Notes: generated from the letters alone by a model not told the origin. Positions 1 to 9,368 are shown, counted from the stretch's first letter. The stretch: 64,000 bases of DNA from an uncultured Clostridium sp. (GCA_900553225.1 USCV01000001.1:1-64000), one strand, 5' to 3'. Numbers and translations: made by a program.

Positions 1-50
1 ACATAAAAATATTCAAATATATTTAATAATAAATAATAGGAGGTAAAAAT

Positions 51-1571
51 TTGAAAAAAATAGTATTAGGAGTAATAGCACTTAGCATATTACATTCGAT
101 TTTATTTTATGCACAAGATTTTGGAGTATCTGTTGTACTATTTACAATATGTGCGATGATACTAATAATATATTCATTAACGAGTAAAAACAAAGTAAAA
201 AACTCAAAAGCATTTTTACTTAGTATTCCAATTACGGCAATTAGTTTAACATATGCAATATTTAATAATATATTTTTCAATATACTTAATGTATTTGTTA
301 TAATTGGACTTACATGTATTATGATTATATGGGCAATTTGTGGAGAATTTAATATAAAAAATATTATAGTAAATACAATTTTAATAATATTTAGACCATT
401 CGGTTTTATAGCTGAAGCAGTAAGAGTAATATCTGAAAATGTTTTTAAAAGAAAACAACCAAAAAATGGAGAAAGCGTAAAAGAAAAAATAACAGAAACG
501 AAAGTATTTAAACAAATTTTAACAGGTTTATTAATATCAATTCCATTACTTATTATTATTTTAGCACTATTAATTTCAGCAGATACAGTTTTTGCACAGA
601 TATTAGAACCAATTAGAAAAATTATTATGAGTATTTTTTCGTTTAAATTTTGGACTTCGTTATATTTTAGAATACTTGTATTTTCTTGCGTATGTATCTA
701 TTTTATGGCTTTTATATGCAATATTCTTAAATTCGATACAGAGCCAAATAAAAATATACAAACCAAAGGAATAAGAATGGAAAATATCACAGTAAATACA
801 GTTTTAACTGTCCTTAACATTGTATATTTATTGTTTTCAATCATTCAATTTACATATTTATTTATGCAAATTGGAGCAAAAGAAAATTTGGATTATGCAA
901 TATATGCAAGAAGAGGATTTTTCCAATTAATGATTGTTACAATTATTAACTTTGTAATTATATTACTTACAAATGCAAATAAAAGAGAAACAACAAAATT
1001 TGTAAGTATTTATACTAAAATAATGAATCTATTTTTAATAATATTTACTGGAATTATGATATGTTCTTCATTCTTAAGAATGTATTTATATGAACAAGAA
1101 TATGGCTATACATTTTTAAGATTAATGGTATATTTTATACTAGCAACAGAGTTTATGCTTATAATTCCAACAATTGCGTACATTTTTAGCAAAAAAGTAA
1201 AATTATTAAAATCTTATATAGTAATTATTAGTATAATGTATGCATTAGTTAATTTTACAAATGTAGATAAGACAATTGCAAAAAAGAATGTAGATAAATA
1301 TATAACAGACACTAAAATGGGCAGTAGTGAAATGGAGGCTGAAATAGACTTTAAATATTTGAAAAAGCTATCTATTGACGCAATTCCTGATATAATAAGA
1401 CTTTATGAGAACACTGAAGATGTAAACTTAAAATCAAACATTAGAATGTATTTAAATAAAAAATATAATAAGGAAGTTGACTGTGCAGACAGAAGTAATT
1501 TTCAAGAATTCAATTACCAAAGAGAAAATGCAAAAAATAAATTAAAAATTTGGCATTATAAAAATATATAA
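51..1571 (+). CDS. Polytopic membrane protein, DUF4173/DUF4153-like
   Basis: 506 residues with a TTG start behind a strong AGGAGG site (38-43). About a dozen hydrophobic segments cover residues 3-405. A cytoplasmic-looking tail of about 90 charged residues follows. The motif YARRGFFQL near residues 284-291 is what I recognise from the DUF4173/DUF4153 membrane family, whose molecular function is unknown. It stands alone, followed by a terminator, so it is not part of the polysaccharide cluster downstream. Its upstream context lies outside the window. Family call moderate, function unknown. Confidence 0.7.
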   Translation: MKKIVLGVIALSILHSILFYAQDFGVSVVLFTICAMILIIYSLTSKNKVKNSKAFLLSIPITAISLTYAIFNNIFFNILNVFVIIGLTCIMIIWAICGEFNIKNIIVNTILIIFRPFGFIAEAVRVISENVFKRKQPKNGESVKEKITETKVFKQILTGLLISIPLLIIILALLISADTVFAQILEPIRKIIMSIFSFKFWTSLYFRILVFSCVCIYFMAFICNILKFDTEPNKNIQTKGIRMENITVNTVLTVLNIVYLLFSIIQFTYLFMQIGAKENLDYAIYARRGFFQLMIVTIINFVIILLTNANKRETTKFVSIYTKIMNLFLIIFTGIMICSSFLRMYLYEQEYGYTFLRLMVYFILATEFMLIIPTIAYIFSKKVKLLKSYIVIISIMYALVNFTNVDKTIAKKNVDKYITDTKMGSSEMEAEIDFKYLKKLSIDAIPDIIRLYENTEDVNLKSNIRMYLNKKYNKEVDCADRSNFQEFNYQRENAKNKLKIWHYKNI

Positions 1572-1599
1572 AGAAGAGTAAATGATAAAATTTTTATTA

Positions 1600-1656
1600 A
1601 ATAGGCAAAGAGAGAATGTTTATTACAAATAGGCATTTGAACTTTGCTTATTTTTT
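1600..1656 (+). terminator. Rho-independent terminator after the membrane protein gene
   Basis: An inverted repeat, AATAGGCAAAG (from 1600) with CTTTGCTTATT (to 1652), is followed by a run of six T. The stem has one G-T pair and a long loop. Confidence 0.6.
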
Positions 1657-1757
1657 ATATTAGTAAAAGTGAAGGCAAGGAAAATATTGGAATATTTTGA
1701 TTAATTTGTAAGTATTAGAAATTAATTTATAACAAAATAAATAAATAAAAATAAAAA

Positions 1758-1800
1758 TGTCAAGTTATACTTGACAGTAATACATATAAATCATTATAAT
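1758..1800 (+). promoter_or_regulatory. Promoter with a palindrome overlapping the -35 box
   Basis: TTGACA (1771-1776) and TATAAT (1795-1800) are perfect sigma-A boxes with an 18-base spacer. A perfect 8-base inverted repeat, TGTCAAGT-TAT-ACTTGACA (1758-1776), ends inside the -35 box, where a repressor would block polymerase. It is the only strong promoter before the polysaccharide cluster starting at 2132. The operator role is inferred. Confidence 0.65.
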
Positions 1801-1806
1801 AAGACA

Positions 1807-2131
1807 TGAATAGTTAATATATGATATTATATAAATATATGGATGGCTATAAATTAGAATTCAAAACAAAAACATTAGATTTCATTTATTGAATCAAGAA
1901 GATAGATGAAGCTGAACTATCTTAGTTTGCAAGAGTTCACAAGTATTATTGATATTATAGAGTAGTAAATATAAACATTAATACTAAAGTAACTAAAGCA
2001 TACAAGTTGTTATAAAAAAACTTCTTACGGTTCTGATTAAAGGTGTCCATTTATATAAACTAGAATGCGGTAAAAGAATAAATAAAACAGAACACACAAA
2101 TTCACAAAAAATAAAAAGGGGGTTTTCTGTT
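1807..2131 (+). other. Long untranslated leader before the polysaccharide cluster
   Basis: About 325 bases lie between the presumed transcription start and the TTG start at 2132. All frames contain frequent stops. I see no riboswitch family I recognise and no clear terminator. It may be a leader with regulatory structure or the remains of a decayed first gene. Two CGG triplets here (2028, 2068) are not inside any convincing reading frame. Confidence 0.3.
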
Positions 2132-2941
2132 TTGAATAGATTAAATTTGGCAACCAAAGAAGATATTTTTAAATTTGACAGCGGTGTAGTAGAAAAAAGA
2201 CAACGCAAAACTGAAATCAATGTACTTAATATAATTAATAAAATGAGTAATGAAGAGTTGACTGAATATAGAAAAAGAAATAAAGAACATAATGAAAGAA
2301 TACAAAAAAGAACGATTAGAAACTTTATTAGTGCTGCAATAAAAAGAGTTATTGATATAATTGCAGGATTAGTAGGTACAATTTTATTGGTTCCAATTAC
2401 GATTGTTGTTTGGAGTATAGAAAAAATAAATAAGGAAAAAGGGCCTTTATTTTATGATCAACTAAGAATTGGTAAGAATGGAGAAATATTTAAAATATAT
2501 AAATTTAGAAGTATGGTTGTTGGAGCAGACGATATTTTAGAGAAATACTTAGAAACTCATCCTAAAGAAGCAGAAGAGTATGCAAAAAACAAAAAGCTAA
2601 AAAATGATCCTAGAATAACAAAAACTGGAGCATTTTTAAGAAAGACTTCTTTAGATGAATGGCCACAATTTCTTGCTATTTTAACATCTAAAATGTCATT
2701 AGTTGGTCCTAGACCATATCTTCCAAAAGAAAAAGAAGATATGGGAGAGTATTATAAGTACATAATAAATGTAAAGCCTGGATTAACTGGACCATGGCAA
2801 ATTGCAGGTCGTTCAAATCTTATATTTGAAGATAGATTAAAATTAGATGAAGAATATGCAAGCAGATGTGGAAATAAAAGAGATATAGTAATAATATTAA
2901 AAACATTTAAAAAAGTATTTGAAAAAGAAGGAGCAATATAA
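2132..2941 (+). CDS. Initiating sugar transferase (undecaprenyl-phosphate sugar phosphotransferase)
   Basis: 269 residues, TTG start with a G-rich ribosome site (AAAAAGGGGG). It belongs to the bacterial sugar transferase family (WbaP/EpsL type), which moves a sugar phosphate from a nucleotide sugar to undecaprenyl phosphate at the inner face of the membrane. Visible signatures: a single hydrophobic segment near 72-95, YKFRSM near 126-131, LRKTSLDEWPQF, LVGPRPYLP and KPGLTGPWQI. The first 65 residues are a charged extension without membrane segments, longer than in minimal members. It is followed directly by the DUF4422 gene. A decayed second copy lies at 5166-5613. The sugar transferred cannot be told from sequence. 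Confidence 0.88.
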   Translation: MNRLNLATKEDIFKFDSGVVEKRQRKTEINVLNIINKMSNEELTEYRKRNKEHNERIQKRTIRNFISAAIKRVIDIIAGLVGTILLVPITIVVWSIEKINKEKGPLFYDQLRIGKNGEIFKIYKFRSMVVGADDILEKYLETHPKEAEEYAKNKKLKNDPRITKTGAFLRKTSLDEWPQFLAILTSKMSLVGPRPYLPKEKEDMGEYYKYIINVKPGLTGPWQIAGRSNLIFEDRLKLDEEYASRCGNKRDIVIILKTFKKVFEKEGAI

Positions 2942-3733
2942 TTGAAAAACGTAAAGATAATAGTAGCATCTCATAAAGAATATCAGATGCCAAAAGATGA
3001 TATGTATTTGCCAGTACAAGTTGGGGCTGAAGGAAAACAAATTATAAAAGGCTATAAACAAGACAATCAAGGAGAAAATATTTCTATAAAGAATCCATAT
3101 TTTTGTGAATTAACAGGTTTATACTGGGCTTGGAAAAATTTAGATGCAGATTATATTGGACTTGTTCATTATAGAAGATATTTTGCAATTAAAAGTAAGA
3201 AAGTAAAGACTGAAAATGAAAGATTTAATATTGTTTTAGAAAAAAATGAGGTAAATGAAATTTTAAAAAATACAGATGTAATTTTACCAAAACAGAGAAA
3301 TTATTATATAGAAAACTTGTATAATCATTATAAACACACAATGTATATTGAACCATTAGATGAAACTAAAAAAATAATCGAAAAAAAATATCCGGATTAT
3401 TTAATAGAATTTGAAAAGTTACATACAAGAAAAAAAGCACATATGTTTAATATGTTCATAATGAAAAAAGAAATATTAAATCAGTATTGTACTTGGCTTT
3501 TCGATATTTTATTTGAATTGGAAAAGAAAGTAGATAGTTCAAAATATGATAACTTTCATAGTAGATTTTACGGAAGAATTTCTGAACTATTATTAGATGT
3601 TTGGATTAATACAAACAAAATAAAATATGAAGAAGTAAAAGTTATAGATATGCAAAATGTAAACTGGTGGAAAAAGGGCTTTTCTTTTTTAAAGGCAAAA
3701 TTTACAGGCAAAAAGTATGAAAAGAGTTTTTAG
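2942..3733 (+). CDS. DUF4422 family glycosyltransferase
   Basis: 263 residues with a TTG start immediately after the stop of the sugar transferase, so the two are probably translationally coupled. It starts KIIVASHKEYQMP and carries NPYFCELTGLYWAWKN and GLVHYRRYF, typical of DUF4422 proteins found in capsule and exopolysaccharide loci. It has no membrane segment and is presumably cytoplasmic, adding the second sugar to the lipid-linked primer. The C-terminal end (SKYDNFHSRFYGRISE to NWWKKGF) is matched by a paralogous fragment in the pseudogene at 5166-5613. Acceptor and donor are unknown. Confidence 0.82.
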   Translation: MKNVKIIVASHKEYQMPKDDMYLPVQVGAEGKQIIKGYKQDNQGENISIKNPYFCELTGLYWAWKNLDADYIGLVHYRRYFAIKSKKVKTENERFNIVLEKNEVNEILKNTDVILPKQRNYYIENLYNHYKHTMYIEPLDETKKIIEKKYPDYLIEFEKLHTRKKAHMFNMFIMKKEILNQYCTWLFDILFELEKKVDSSKYDNFHSRFYGRISELLLDVWINTNKIKYEEVKVIDMQNVNWWKKGFSFLKAKFTGKKYEKSF

Positions 3734-3810
3734 AAAGAAGAAAACTATTAAGTATATTATATATTTATTTTATAGACTTCAAATGTGTAAACAGTAACTA
3801 TAAAAAATTG

Positions 3811-3858
3811 AAAGTTGGAGTGGAAAAACCTAGGAAGTTTCTACTTCAACTTTTATAT
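3811..3858 (+). terminator. Terminator-like hairpin after the DUF4422 gene
   Basis: AAAGTTGGAGT (from 3811) can pair with TACTTCAACTTT (to 3853), and a short T-rich stretch follows. It separates the two-gene unit from the LCP gene, which has its own promoter. Confidence 0.5.
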
Positions 3859-3959
3859 TATTCAATAAAGTGATAATTGTTTATATTCAATAATAAAATT
3901 CTAATTTTTAAATGTTTTAGTTTTTTAAACAATAAAAATTAAAAAAAATGAAAAATGTA

Positions 3960-3988
3960 TTGAAAAAAATGTATTTTAATAGTATAGT
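3960..3988 (+). promoter_or_regulatory. Promoter upstream of the LCP gene
   Basis: TTGAAA (3960-3965) and TATAGT (3983-3988) with a 17-base spacer. The rest of 3734-4082 is AT-rich with no other gene. Confidence 0.5.
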
Positions 3989-4082
3989 ATGAAAAGTATA
4001 GTCTGAAAATGTTCATATATAATTTTTGATATACAAATTAAAAGAAAGGAACTATGTAAGGAAAAATTACATAGGTAAGCAA

Positions 4083-5165
4083 ATGGGAAAACATAGTATA
4101 GAAAACAAAAGAAATGAAAGAGTAAAAACTACAAAGAAAAAAAGTGGGTTCTTAAAATTTTTAAAAGTATTAGGAATTATTATTCTAATTCTAATATTAA
4201 TTCTAGTTGGAGTTGGAATTGGAGGATATATATATATAAACAACAGATTAGGAACAATGAATTATGTTCATATAAATAAAGATGATATAGAAATAAATGA
4301 GGGTGTAGAAGAGTCACTAAATGGCTATAGAACAATAGCACTTTTTGGTGTGGATAGCAGAGAAGAACAATTAGAAAAGGGAACAAGAAGTGACTGTATA
4401 ATGCTTGCTGTAATAGATCAAAAAAATAAAAAAGTTAATTTAGTTTCCGTATACAGAGATACGTATTTACAAATTCCAGGAAGAGGATTAGATAAAGTAA
4501 CACATGCATATGCGTACGGTGGACCGGCATTATCATTAAGTACATTAAATTCAAATTTAGATTTAAATATTACAGAATTTGCTACGGTAAACTTTGATTC
4601 TCTAGTAGATATTGTAAATGCAGTAGGTGGAATAAAAATAAATATATCATCAGAAGAAAAAAAATATATAAATGATTATATAGATGCAACATCACAAATT
4701 GTAGGAAAATCATCATCACATATATCACAAGCAGGAACACAGACATTAGATGGTGTACAGGCTGTTGCATATTCAAGAATTAGATATACTGCAGGTGGAG
4801 ATTACAAAAGAACAGAAAGAATGAGAACAGTATTAATGGCAATAGCTGATAAAGCAAAAACAATGAATGTTTCGCAATTAAACAATCTAGCAAATATAAT
4901 ATTACCAAAAGTTTATACAAACATAAAATCAGATGAGTTATTATCTCTTCTACCACAAGCTGCAACATATTCATTCTCAGATAGTATAGGCTGGCCTTAT
5001 GAAACTAAAGGCATAACTTTAGACAGATGGTATGGAGTTCCTGTAACACTACAGGAAAATGTAAAGAAATTACATAAAGAAGTGTTTGGACAAACAGATT
5101 ATGAAGTTTCAAATAAAGTAAAGACAATCAGTGAATCAATAGTAAAGAAGACAGGATACAAATAA
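4083..5165 (+). CDS. LytR-CpsA-Psr (LCP) family cell-wall ligase
   Basis: About 360 residues from ATG 4083. That start follows AGGT at a usable distance, whereas the TTG at 4026 in the same frame has no ribosome site. A basic N-terminus precedes one membrane anchor (about residues 22-48), and the catalytic domain would lie outside the cell. LCP proteins transfer lipid-linked glycopolymers to peptidoglycan. Signatures: GVDSREE, SDCIMLAVID, VSVYRDTYLQIPG, and YSRIRYTAGGDYKRTERMR with the conserved arginines and acidic residues. Its position inside the polysaccharide cluster suggests that it attaches that polymer to the wall. Confidence 0.88.
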   Translation: MGKHSIENKRNERVKTTKKKSGFLKFLKVLGIIILILILILVGVGIGGYIYINNRLGTMNYVHINKDDIEINEGVEESLNGYRTIALFGVDSREEQLEKGTRSDCIMLAVIDQKNKKVNLVSVYRDTYLQIPGRGLDKVTHAYAYGGPALSLSTLNSNLDLNITEFATVNFDSLVDIVNAVGGIKINISSEEKKYINDYIDATSQIVGKSSSHISQAGTQTLDGVQAVAYSRIRYTAGGDYKRTERMRTVLMAIADKAKTMNVSQLNNLANIILPKVYTNIKSDELLSLLPQAATYSFSDSIGWPYETKGITLDRWYGVPVTLQENVKKLHKEVFGQTDYEVSNKVKTISESIVKKTGYK

Positions 5166-5613
5166 AACTGGAATATATAAATTCAGAAGTATGGTGCAGA
5201 ATGCTGAAGATATGATTGCTGAATTTACAGAGGAACAAAAAAAGAATTTAGAGAAAAGTACAAACTCCAAGACGATCCTAGAGTTACTAAGATTGGAAAA
5301 ATTTTTAGAAAAACATCATTAGATGAATTACCACAAATTTTAAACATATTGAAAGGCGATTTATCAATTATCGGACCTCGACTAGTAATAAAAAGGAAAT
5401 TTGAAAAAAGAATTGATCCAAGCAAATATGATAGTTTCCATGCTAGGCATTTAGGAAGAATAAGCGAAAAACTTTTAGATGTGTGGATTAATACAAAAGG
5501 ATATAATTATAAAGAAGTTAAGTTTATGAGCATTCAGAAAGTAAATTGGTGGAAAAAAAGATGTCTTTTTTGATGTAAAAAGTTACAGAAAAAAATATGA
5601 GAAGAGTTTTTAA
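5166..5613 (+). pseudogene. Chimeric remnant: sugar transferase middle joined to DUF4422 C-terminus
   Basis: The first part reads as sugar transferase (IYKFRSMVQNAEDM, DDPRVTKIGK after a frame change at an A-run near 5240, LDELPQIL, LSIIGPRLVI). At about 5390 it changes within one frame to the end of a DUF4422 protein (KYDSFHARHLGRISEKLLDVW, VNWWKK), with another frame change near the end. Both halves resemble the intact neighbours at 2132 and 2942. A second copy of that gene pair was probably collapsed by deletion. It has no start codon or ribosome site. Confidence 0.8.
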
Positions 5614-5624
5614 AGGGGAAAATT

Positions 5625-6536
5625 ATGGAAAATACCAATAAATCTATGCATAAATTAAAAAATGAAAAGTTAATAGAATTATCAATGAAAGATATAAAAA
5701 TTATACAAAGTTGTATTCTGAATATGATAAAAGAATTAGATGAAATATTTAAGAAAAACAATATAACTTATTATTTAGGGGGTGGAAGTGCTTTAGGAGC
5801 TATTAGACATCAAGGTTTTATTCCATGGGATGAAGATATGGATATTAATATGACTAGAAAAGATTGTGAAAAATTAATTGAAATATATAAAAATACTCCA
5901 GAATTTAATAAAAAGTATTATATATGTGAAAACTCCTATGACAATGAATTTGATGTTAACTTCTTAAGAATAAAACTAAAAGGTACATCATTTAAAGAAT
6001 ATTTATACGAGGATTATAGCAAAGATGGGGTATTTATTGATATTTTTCCTGTTGAAAATATGTTTGATAATCTGATTATAAGGAATTTACATGGAATATT
6101 AATAACAGCAATGCTTTTTGTAACATCTTGCGTACGCATTTACAAGAAAAAGACAAAATATTTGAGTTTTAAAGGCAATAAGAAATATACTAAGACAATA
6201 AAAATCAAAGCATTTATAGGAAAAATATTTTCTATAATAAATTTTAATACCTGGTTAAGAATTTCTAAAAATATAATGTCAATGTGTAAAAATGAAAATT
6301 CTAAATATATATCTGTTCCAACAGGAAAAAAACATTTTTGGGGAGAAATGTATGAACGAAAGGATATATTGCCAACTAAATATGAAATATTTGAAAATAT
6401 AAAATTGCCTGTTGCCCAAAATAATGATAAATATATGACTAATATGTTTGGAGATTATATGAAAATCCCAAGACCGGAAGATAGAGAGAAGCATTTTATT
6501 TGTGAATGGAAAATTGGAGGAATAAGAGATGAGTAA
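5625..6536 (+). CDS. LicD family phosphotransferase
   Basis: 303 residues, ATG behind AAAGGGG. Signatures of the LicD nucleotidyltransferase-fold family: YYLGGGSALGAIRHQGFIPW, DEDMDINM with the metal-binding acidic residues, and later DGVFIDIFPV. LicD proteins transfer phosphocholine or polyol phosphates from CDP-activated donors to cell-surface glycans. A cytidylyltransferase gene two positions downstream could supply the CDP donor. The stop overlaps the next start by 8 bases, so the two are coupled. Confidence 0.87.
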   Translation: MENTNKSMHKLKNEKLIELSMKDIKIIQSCILNMIKELDEIFKKNNITYYLGGGSALGAIRHQGFIPWDEDMDINMTRKDCEKLIEIYKNTPEFNKKYYICENSYDNEFDVNFLRIKLKGTSFKEYLYEDYSKDGVFIDIFPVENMFDNLIIRNLHGILITAMLFVTSCVRIYKKKTKYLSFKGNKKYTKTIKIKAFIGKIFSIINFNTWLRISKNIMSMCKNENSKYISVPTGKKHFWGEMYERKDILPTKYEIFENIKLPVAQNNDKYMTNMFGDYMKIPRPEDREKHFICEWKIGGIRDE

Positions 6537-7539
6537 AATATTAACGATTTCAGTTGCAGCATATAATGTTGAAAACTATATATCAAATACATTAGAATCT
6601 TTATTAGTAGACGATATAGATGATATTGAAATTTTAGTTGAAGATGATGGCGGAATAGATAATACTGCTAATATAGTAAAGGAATATGAAGAAAAATATC
6701 CTAATGTAGTAAAACTAATACATAAAGAAAATGGAGGATATGGCTCAACGATAAACAAAAGTTTAGAAATTGCTACGGGAAAATACTTTAAGCAATTAGA
6801 TGGTGATGATTGGTATGATTCTAATAATTTTAAAAAGTTTTTAGAATTATTAAGAAATATCGATACAGATGTTGTTTACACACCATACAAAGAGTTTTAT
6901 GAAAACAAAAAAAAATATATATTAAAAGATTTTTTTAGTAATAAATTCGAAAAAGAATATGACATAGAAGATATAATATTAGAAGCAACTCATCATTTAA
7001 ATATGTATACAGTTTGTTATAAAACAGAAATTCTAAAAAAAAGCAAATTGAAACTATTAGAAAAGTGTTTTTATACAGATACTCAATATGCAATGTATCC
7101 AATAGCTTCTGCTAATACTATATATATAACTCATTACCCTATATATGTATATAGATTAGGAAATGAAGGACAAAGTGTAAGCTTAAATGGTGCTATTAAG
7201 CATTATCAGGATCATATAAAAGTCTCGAAAGATATAATTAATTTTTATAATGATAATAAATTTAGTGAAAATAAAAGAAAATATTTATTGAATTATGCTG
7301 CAAGTCATGTTGCTAATACAATTTCTGGATTTTATATGGTATTGGAAACTGATAAACAAAATCTAAAACAAATAAAAGAGTTTAAAGATTATGTACTACA
7401 AAATAACAAAGATATTTATAACGAGTTATCTAGCAAAAGTAAAATAGTAAAAATTCTTGGAAAAACAAACTACAATTATATTGTATATGTGATTATATCT
7501 AAATTAAAGAGAAACAAAATGAAAAATAAATATAAATAA
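6529..7539 (+). CDS. Family 2 glycosyltransferase
   Basis: 336 residues, overlapping licD by 8 bases. The N-terminal GT-A fold is clear: ISVAAYNVENYISNTLESLL, then EDDGGIDNT, ENGGYGSTINKSL and the DxD motif in LDGDDWYD near residues 94-101. The C-terminal part is helical and rich in lysine. It is a cytoplasmic enzyme extending the repeat unit from a nucleotide sugar; donor unknown. Confidence 0.85.
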   Translation: MSKILTISVAAYNVENYISNTLESLLVDDIDDIEILVEDDGGIDNTANIVKEYEEKYPNVVKLIHKENGGYGSTINKSLEIATGKYFKQLDGDDWYDSNNFKKFLELLRNIDTDVVYTPYKEFYENKKKYILKDFFSNKFEKEYDIEDIILEATHHLNMYTVCYKTEILKKSKLKLLEKCFYTDTQYAMYPIASANTIYITHYPIYVYRLGNEGQSVSLNGAIKHYQDHIKVSKDIINFYNDNKFSENKRKYLLNYAASHVANTISGFYMVLETDKQNLKQIKEFKDYVLQNNKDIYNELSSKSKIVKILGKTNYNYIVYVIISKLKRNKMKNKYK

Positions 7540-7550
7540 TTTACTTAGAA

Positions 7551-7594
7551 AGAAAGGGGAGTACAATATAAAAGAATATTGTACAAAATTATTA
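7551..7594 (+). promoter_or_regulatory. Hairpin bridging ribosome site and start codon
   Basis: The Shine-Dalgarno-like AGAAAGGGGA (7551-7560) is 34 bases from the only plausible start (ATG 7595). A perfect 9-base inverted repeat sits between them: GTACAATAT (7561-7569), loop AAAAGA, ATATTGTAC (7576-7584). Folding the hairpin leaves 10 bases between it and the ATG, close to a normal distance. The folded spacer role is inferred. Confidence 0.55.
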
Positions 7595-8323
7595 ATGAAT
7601 ATAGCAATAATATTTGCAGGTGGTACAGGAAAAAGAATGAAAACAAACGGTACACCAAAACAGTTTCTAGAAATAGACGAAGTTCCAATAATTATACATA
7701 CATTAAATATATTTGAAAATGCAAAAAGCATAGATGCAATTGTAATAGCGTGTATAAGTTCGCATATTGAATATTTAAGAAAAATTGTAAAAAAGTTTGA
7801 AATCTCTAAAGTAAAATTAATTGTAAAAGGTGGAAAAACTGGACAAGAATCAATTATAAATGGACTAAAGGCAGCAGAAAAGATAAAAGAAGGTGATAAA
7901 GATATAGTTCTAATACATGATGGAGTTAGACCTATAATTGACGAAAAATTAATTGACAGTAATATTGAAAATGTAAAAAAGTATGGTACTTCAATAAGTT
8001 GCTTAAAGCAAAGAGAAACAACAGCTATTTCAGTATGTCACGATAAAATTGAAAAAATAACTGATAGAGAAAACACTTATATAGCAAGGGCTCCACAAAC
8101 GTTTTATTTAAAAGATATTTTAGATGCAGAAGAAAAGTCAATGAAAAATAATGATTTAAACTGCATTGATTCATGTAGTGTAATGATGAAATACGGAAAG
8201 TATAAACAACCACATATTACTGAATGTTTAAATGACAACATAAAGATTACAACTCCAGAAGATTATTATATAGCTCAAGCTTTGCTTAAACAAAGGAAAA
8301 ATAAGGAAGTATGGGGGATCTAA
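7595..8323 (+). CDS. IspD/TarI-type cytidylyltransferase
   Basis: 242 residues. The N-terminal nucleotide-binding motif IFAGGTGKRM, then GTPKQFLEI, HDGVRPIIDE, and APQTFYLKDIL are typical of the IspD/TarI family, which couples CTP to a sugar-alcohol or erythritol phosphate. In this polysaccharide cluster, next to LicD, a capsule or teichoic donor (CDP-polyol) is more likely than isoprenoid synthesis. TarI and IspD cannot be separated by eye, so I give no symbol. It ends one base before the next gene. Confidence 0.82.
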   Translation: MNIAIIFAGGTGKRMKTNGTPKQFLEIDEVPIIIHTLNIFENAKSIDAIVIACISSHIEYLRKIVKKFEISKVKLIVKGGKTGQESIINGLKAAEKIKEGDKDIVLIHDGVRPIIDEKLIDSNIENVKKYGTSISCLKQRETTAISVCHDKIEKITDRENTYIARAPQTFYLKDILDAEEKSMKNNDLNCIDSCSVMMKYGKYKQPHITECLNDNIKITTPEDYYIAQALLKQRKNKEVWGI

Positions 8324-8324
8324 G

Positions 8325-9365
8325 ATGAATTCTATTTTAAAGCAGGACTTAGAAGAAATAATTCATACATCAATTATTGATTGGAATAAATTACAAGATA
8401 AATCAATTTTAGTAACTGGTGCAACCGGACTTATTGGTTCTATCTTAGTAAAATCGCTTTTATTAAAGAATAAACAAGATAATTTAAATTCAAAAGTGTT
8501 TTTAGTTGTTAGAAATCTAGATGAGGCAAATGAGATTTTTGAAAATGAAGATAGTATAAACTATATAGTTTCAGATATTAAAGATTATGAGCCTAAAGCT
8601 CTAAATATAGATTACATAATACATGGTGCTTCACCAACTAAATCTAGATTTTTTATTGAAAAACCAGTAGAGACAATGGATATTTCAATAATTGGGACTA
8701 AAAAAATTTTAGAACAAGCTAAAATATGTAATGTTAAATCTATGGTATATTTATCATCTATGGAAATGTATGGAGTTTTAAACTCTAATGATGTACAAGA
8801 AGACGTACAAGGATTTATAGATCCTTTAAACATTAGAAGCTCTTATTCCCAGAGTAAAAGAATATGCGAGTTATACAGTTATAGCTATTATGATGAATAT
8901 AATGTACCAGTAAAAATTGCTAGAATAGCTCAAACGTTTGGTGCGGGAATAAGCAGTAAAGAAAGTAGAGTATTTAAGGCATTTGCAGATTCAATATTAA
9001 AACAACAAGACATAATTTTAAAATCAGAAGGTTCTTCGTCAATCAATTTTTCATATACAACTGATACAGTTATAGGAATACTGTGTATATTATTAAATGG
9101 AAAAAATGGTGAAGCATATAATTTGGTATCTAATGCAACTAATATGACAATTTTAGATAGTGCAAAGTGGTTAGCACAAAAGTATGGGAAAGGGTTAGTT
9201 AATGTGAAAATACAAATATCAAAAAAGAATTTTGGTTTTGCTCCCAATAATAATATGATACTAAATAATAAAAAAATCAAATCTATAGGCTGGAGACCTA
9301 AATATGATTTAAAACAAGGCTATGATAGATTGTTAAAATATTTGGAAGAGGAGGAGAATAATTAA
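8325..9365 (+). CDS. NAD-dependent epimerase/dehydratase (extended SDR)
   Basis: 346 residues. Rossmann motif VTGATGLIGS near residues 28-37, HGASPT, and the catalytic YSQSK (YxxxK). This is the extended short-chain dehydrogenase fold acting on nucleotide sugars. It follows the cytidylyltransferase by one base, so it probably modifies a CDP- or UDP-linked sugar for the same polymer. It is not TarJ, which belongs to the medium-chain alcohol dehydrogenase family. Confidence 0.82.
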   Translation: MNSILKQDLEEIIHTSIIDWNKLQDKSILVTGATGLIGSILVKSLLLKNKQDNLNSKVFLVVRNLDEANEIFENEDSINYIVSDIKDYEPKALNIDYIIHGASPTKSRFFIEKPVETMDISIIGTKKILEQAKICNVKSMVYLSSMEMYGVLNSNDVQEDVQGFIDPLNIRSSYSQSKRICELYSYSYYDEYNVPVKIARIAQTFGAGISSKESRVFKAFADSILKQQDIILKSEGSSSINFSYTTDTVIGILCILLNGKNGEAYNLVSNATNMTILDSAKWLAQKYGKGLVNVKIQISKKNFGFAPNNNMILNNKKIKSIGWRPKYDLKQGYDRLLKYLEEEENN

Positions 9366-9368
9366 AAA

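Noticed and set aside
2065..2134. CGG at 2068 that could link upstream sequence to the sugar transferase frame
   Set aside because: A stop (TAA 2056) lies three codons before it and no ribosome site is present, so there is no frame to shift from.
5349..5573. Intact 74-codon gene
   Set aside because: It fuses pieces of two families without a start signal, so it is treated as part of the chimeric pseudogene.
7595..8323. Naming the cytidylyltransferase ispD or tarI
   Set aside because: The families cannot be separated by eye, and the neighbouring reductase is not TarJ.
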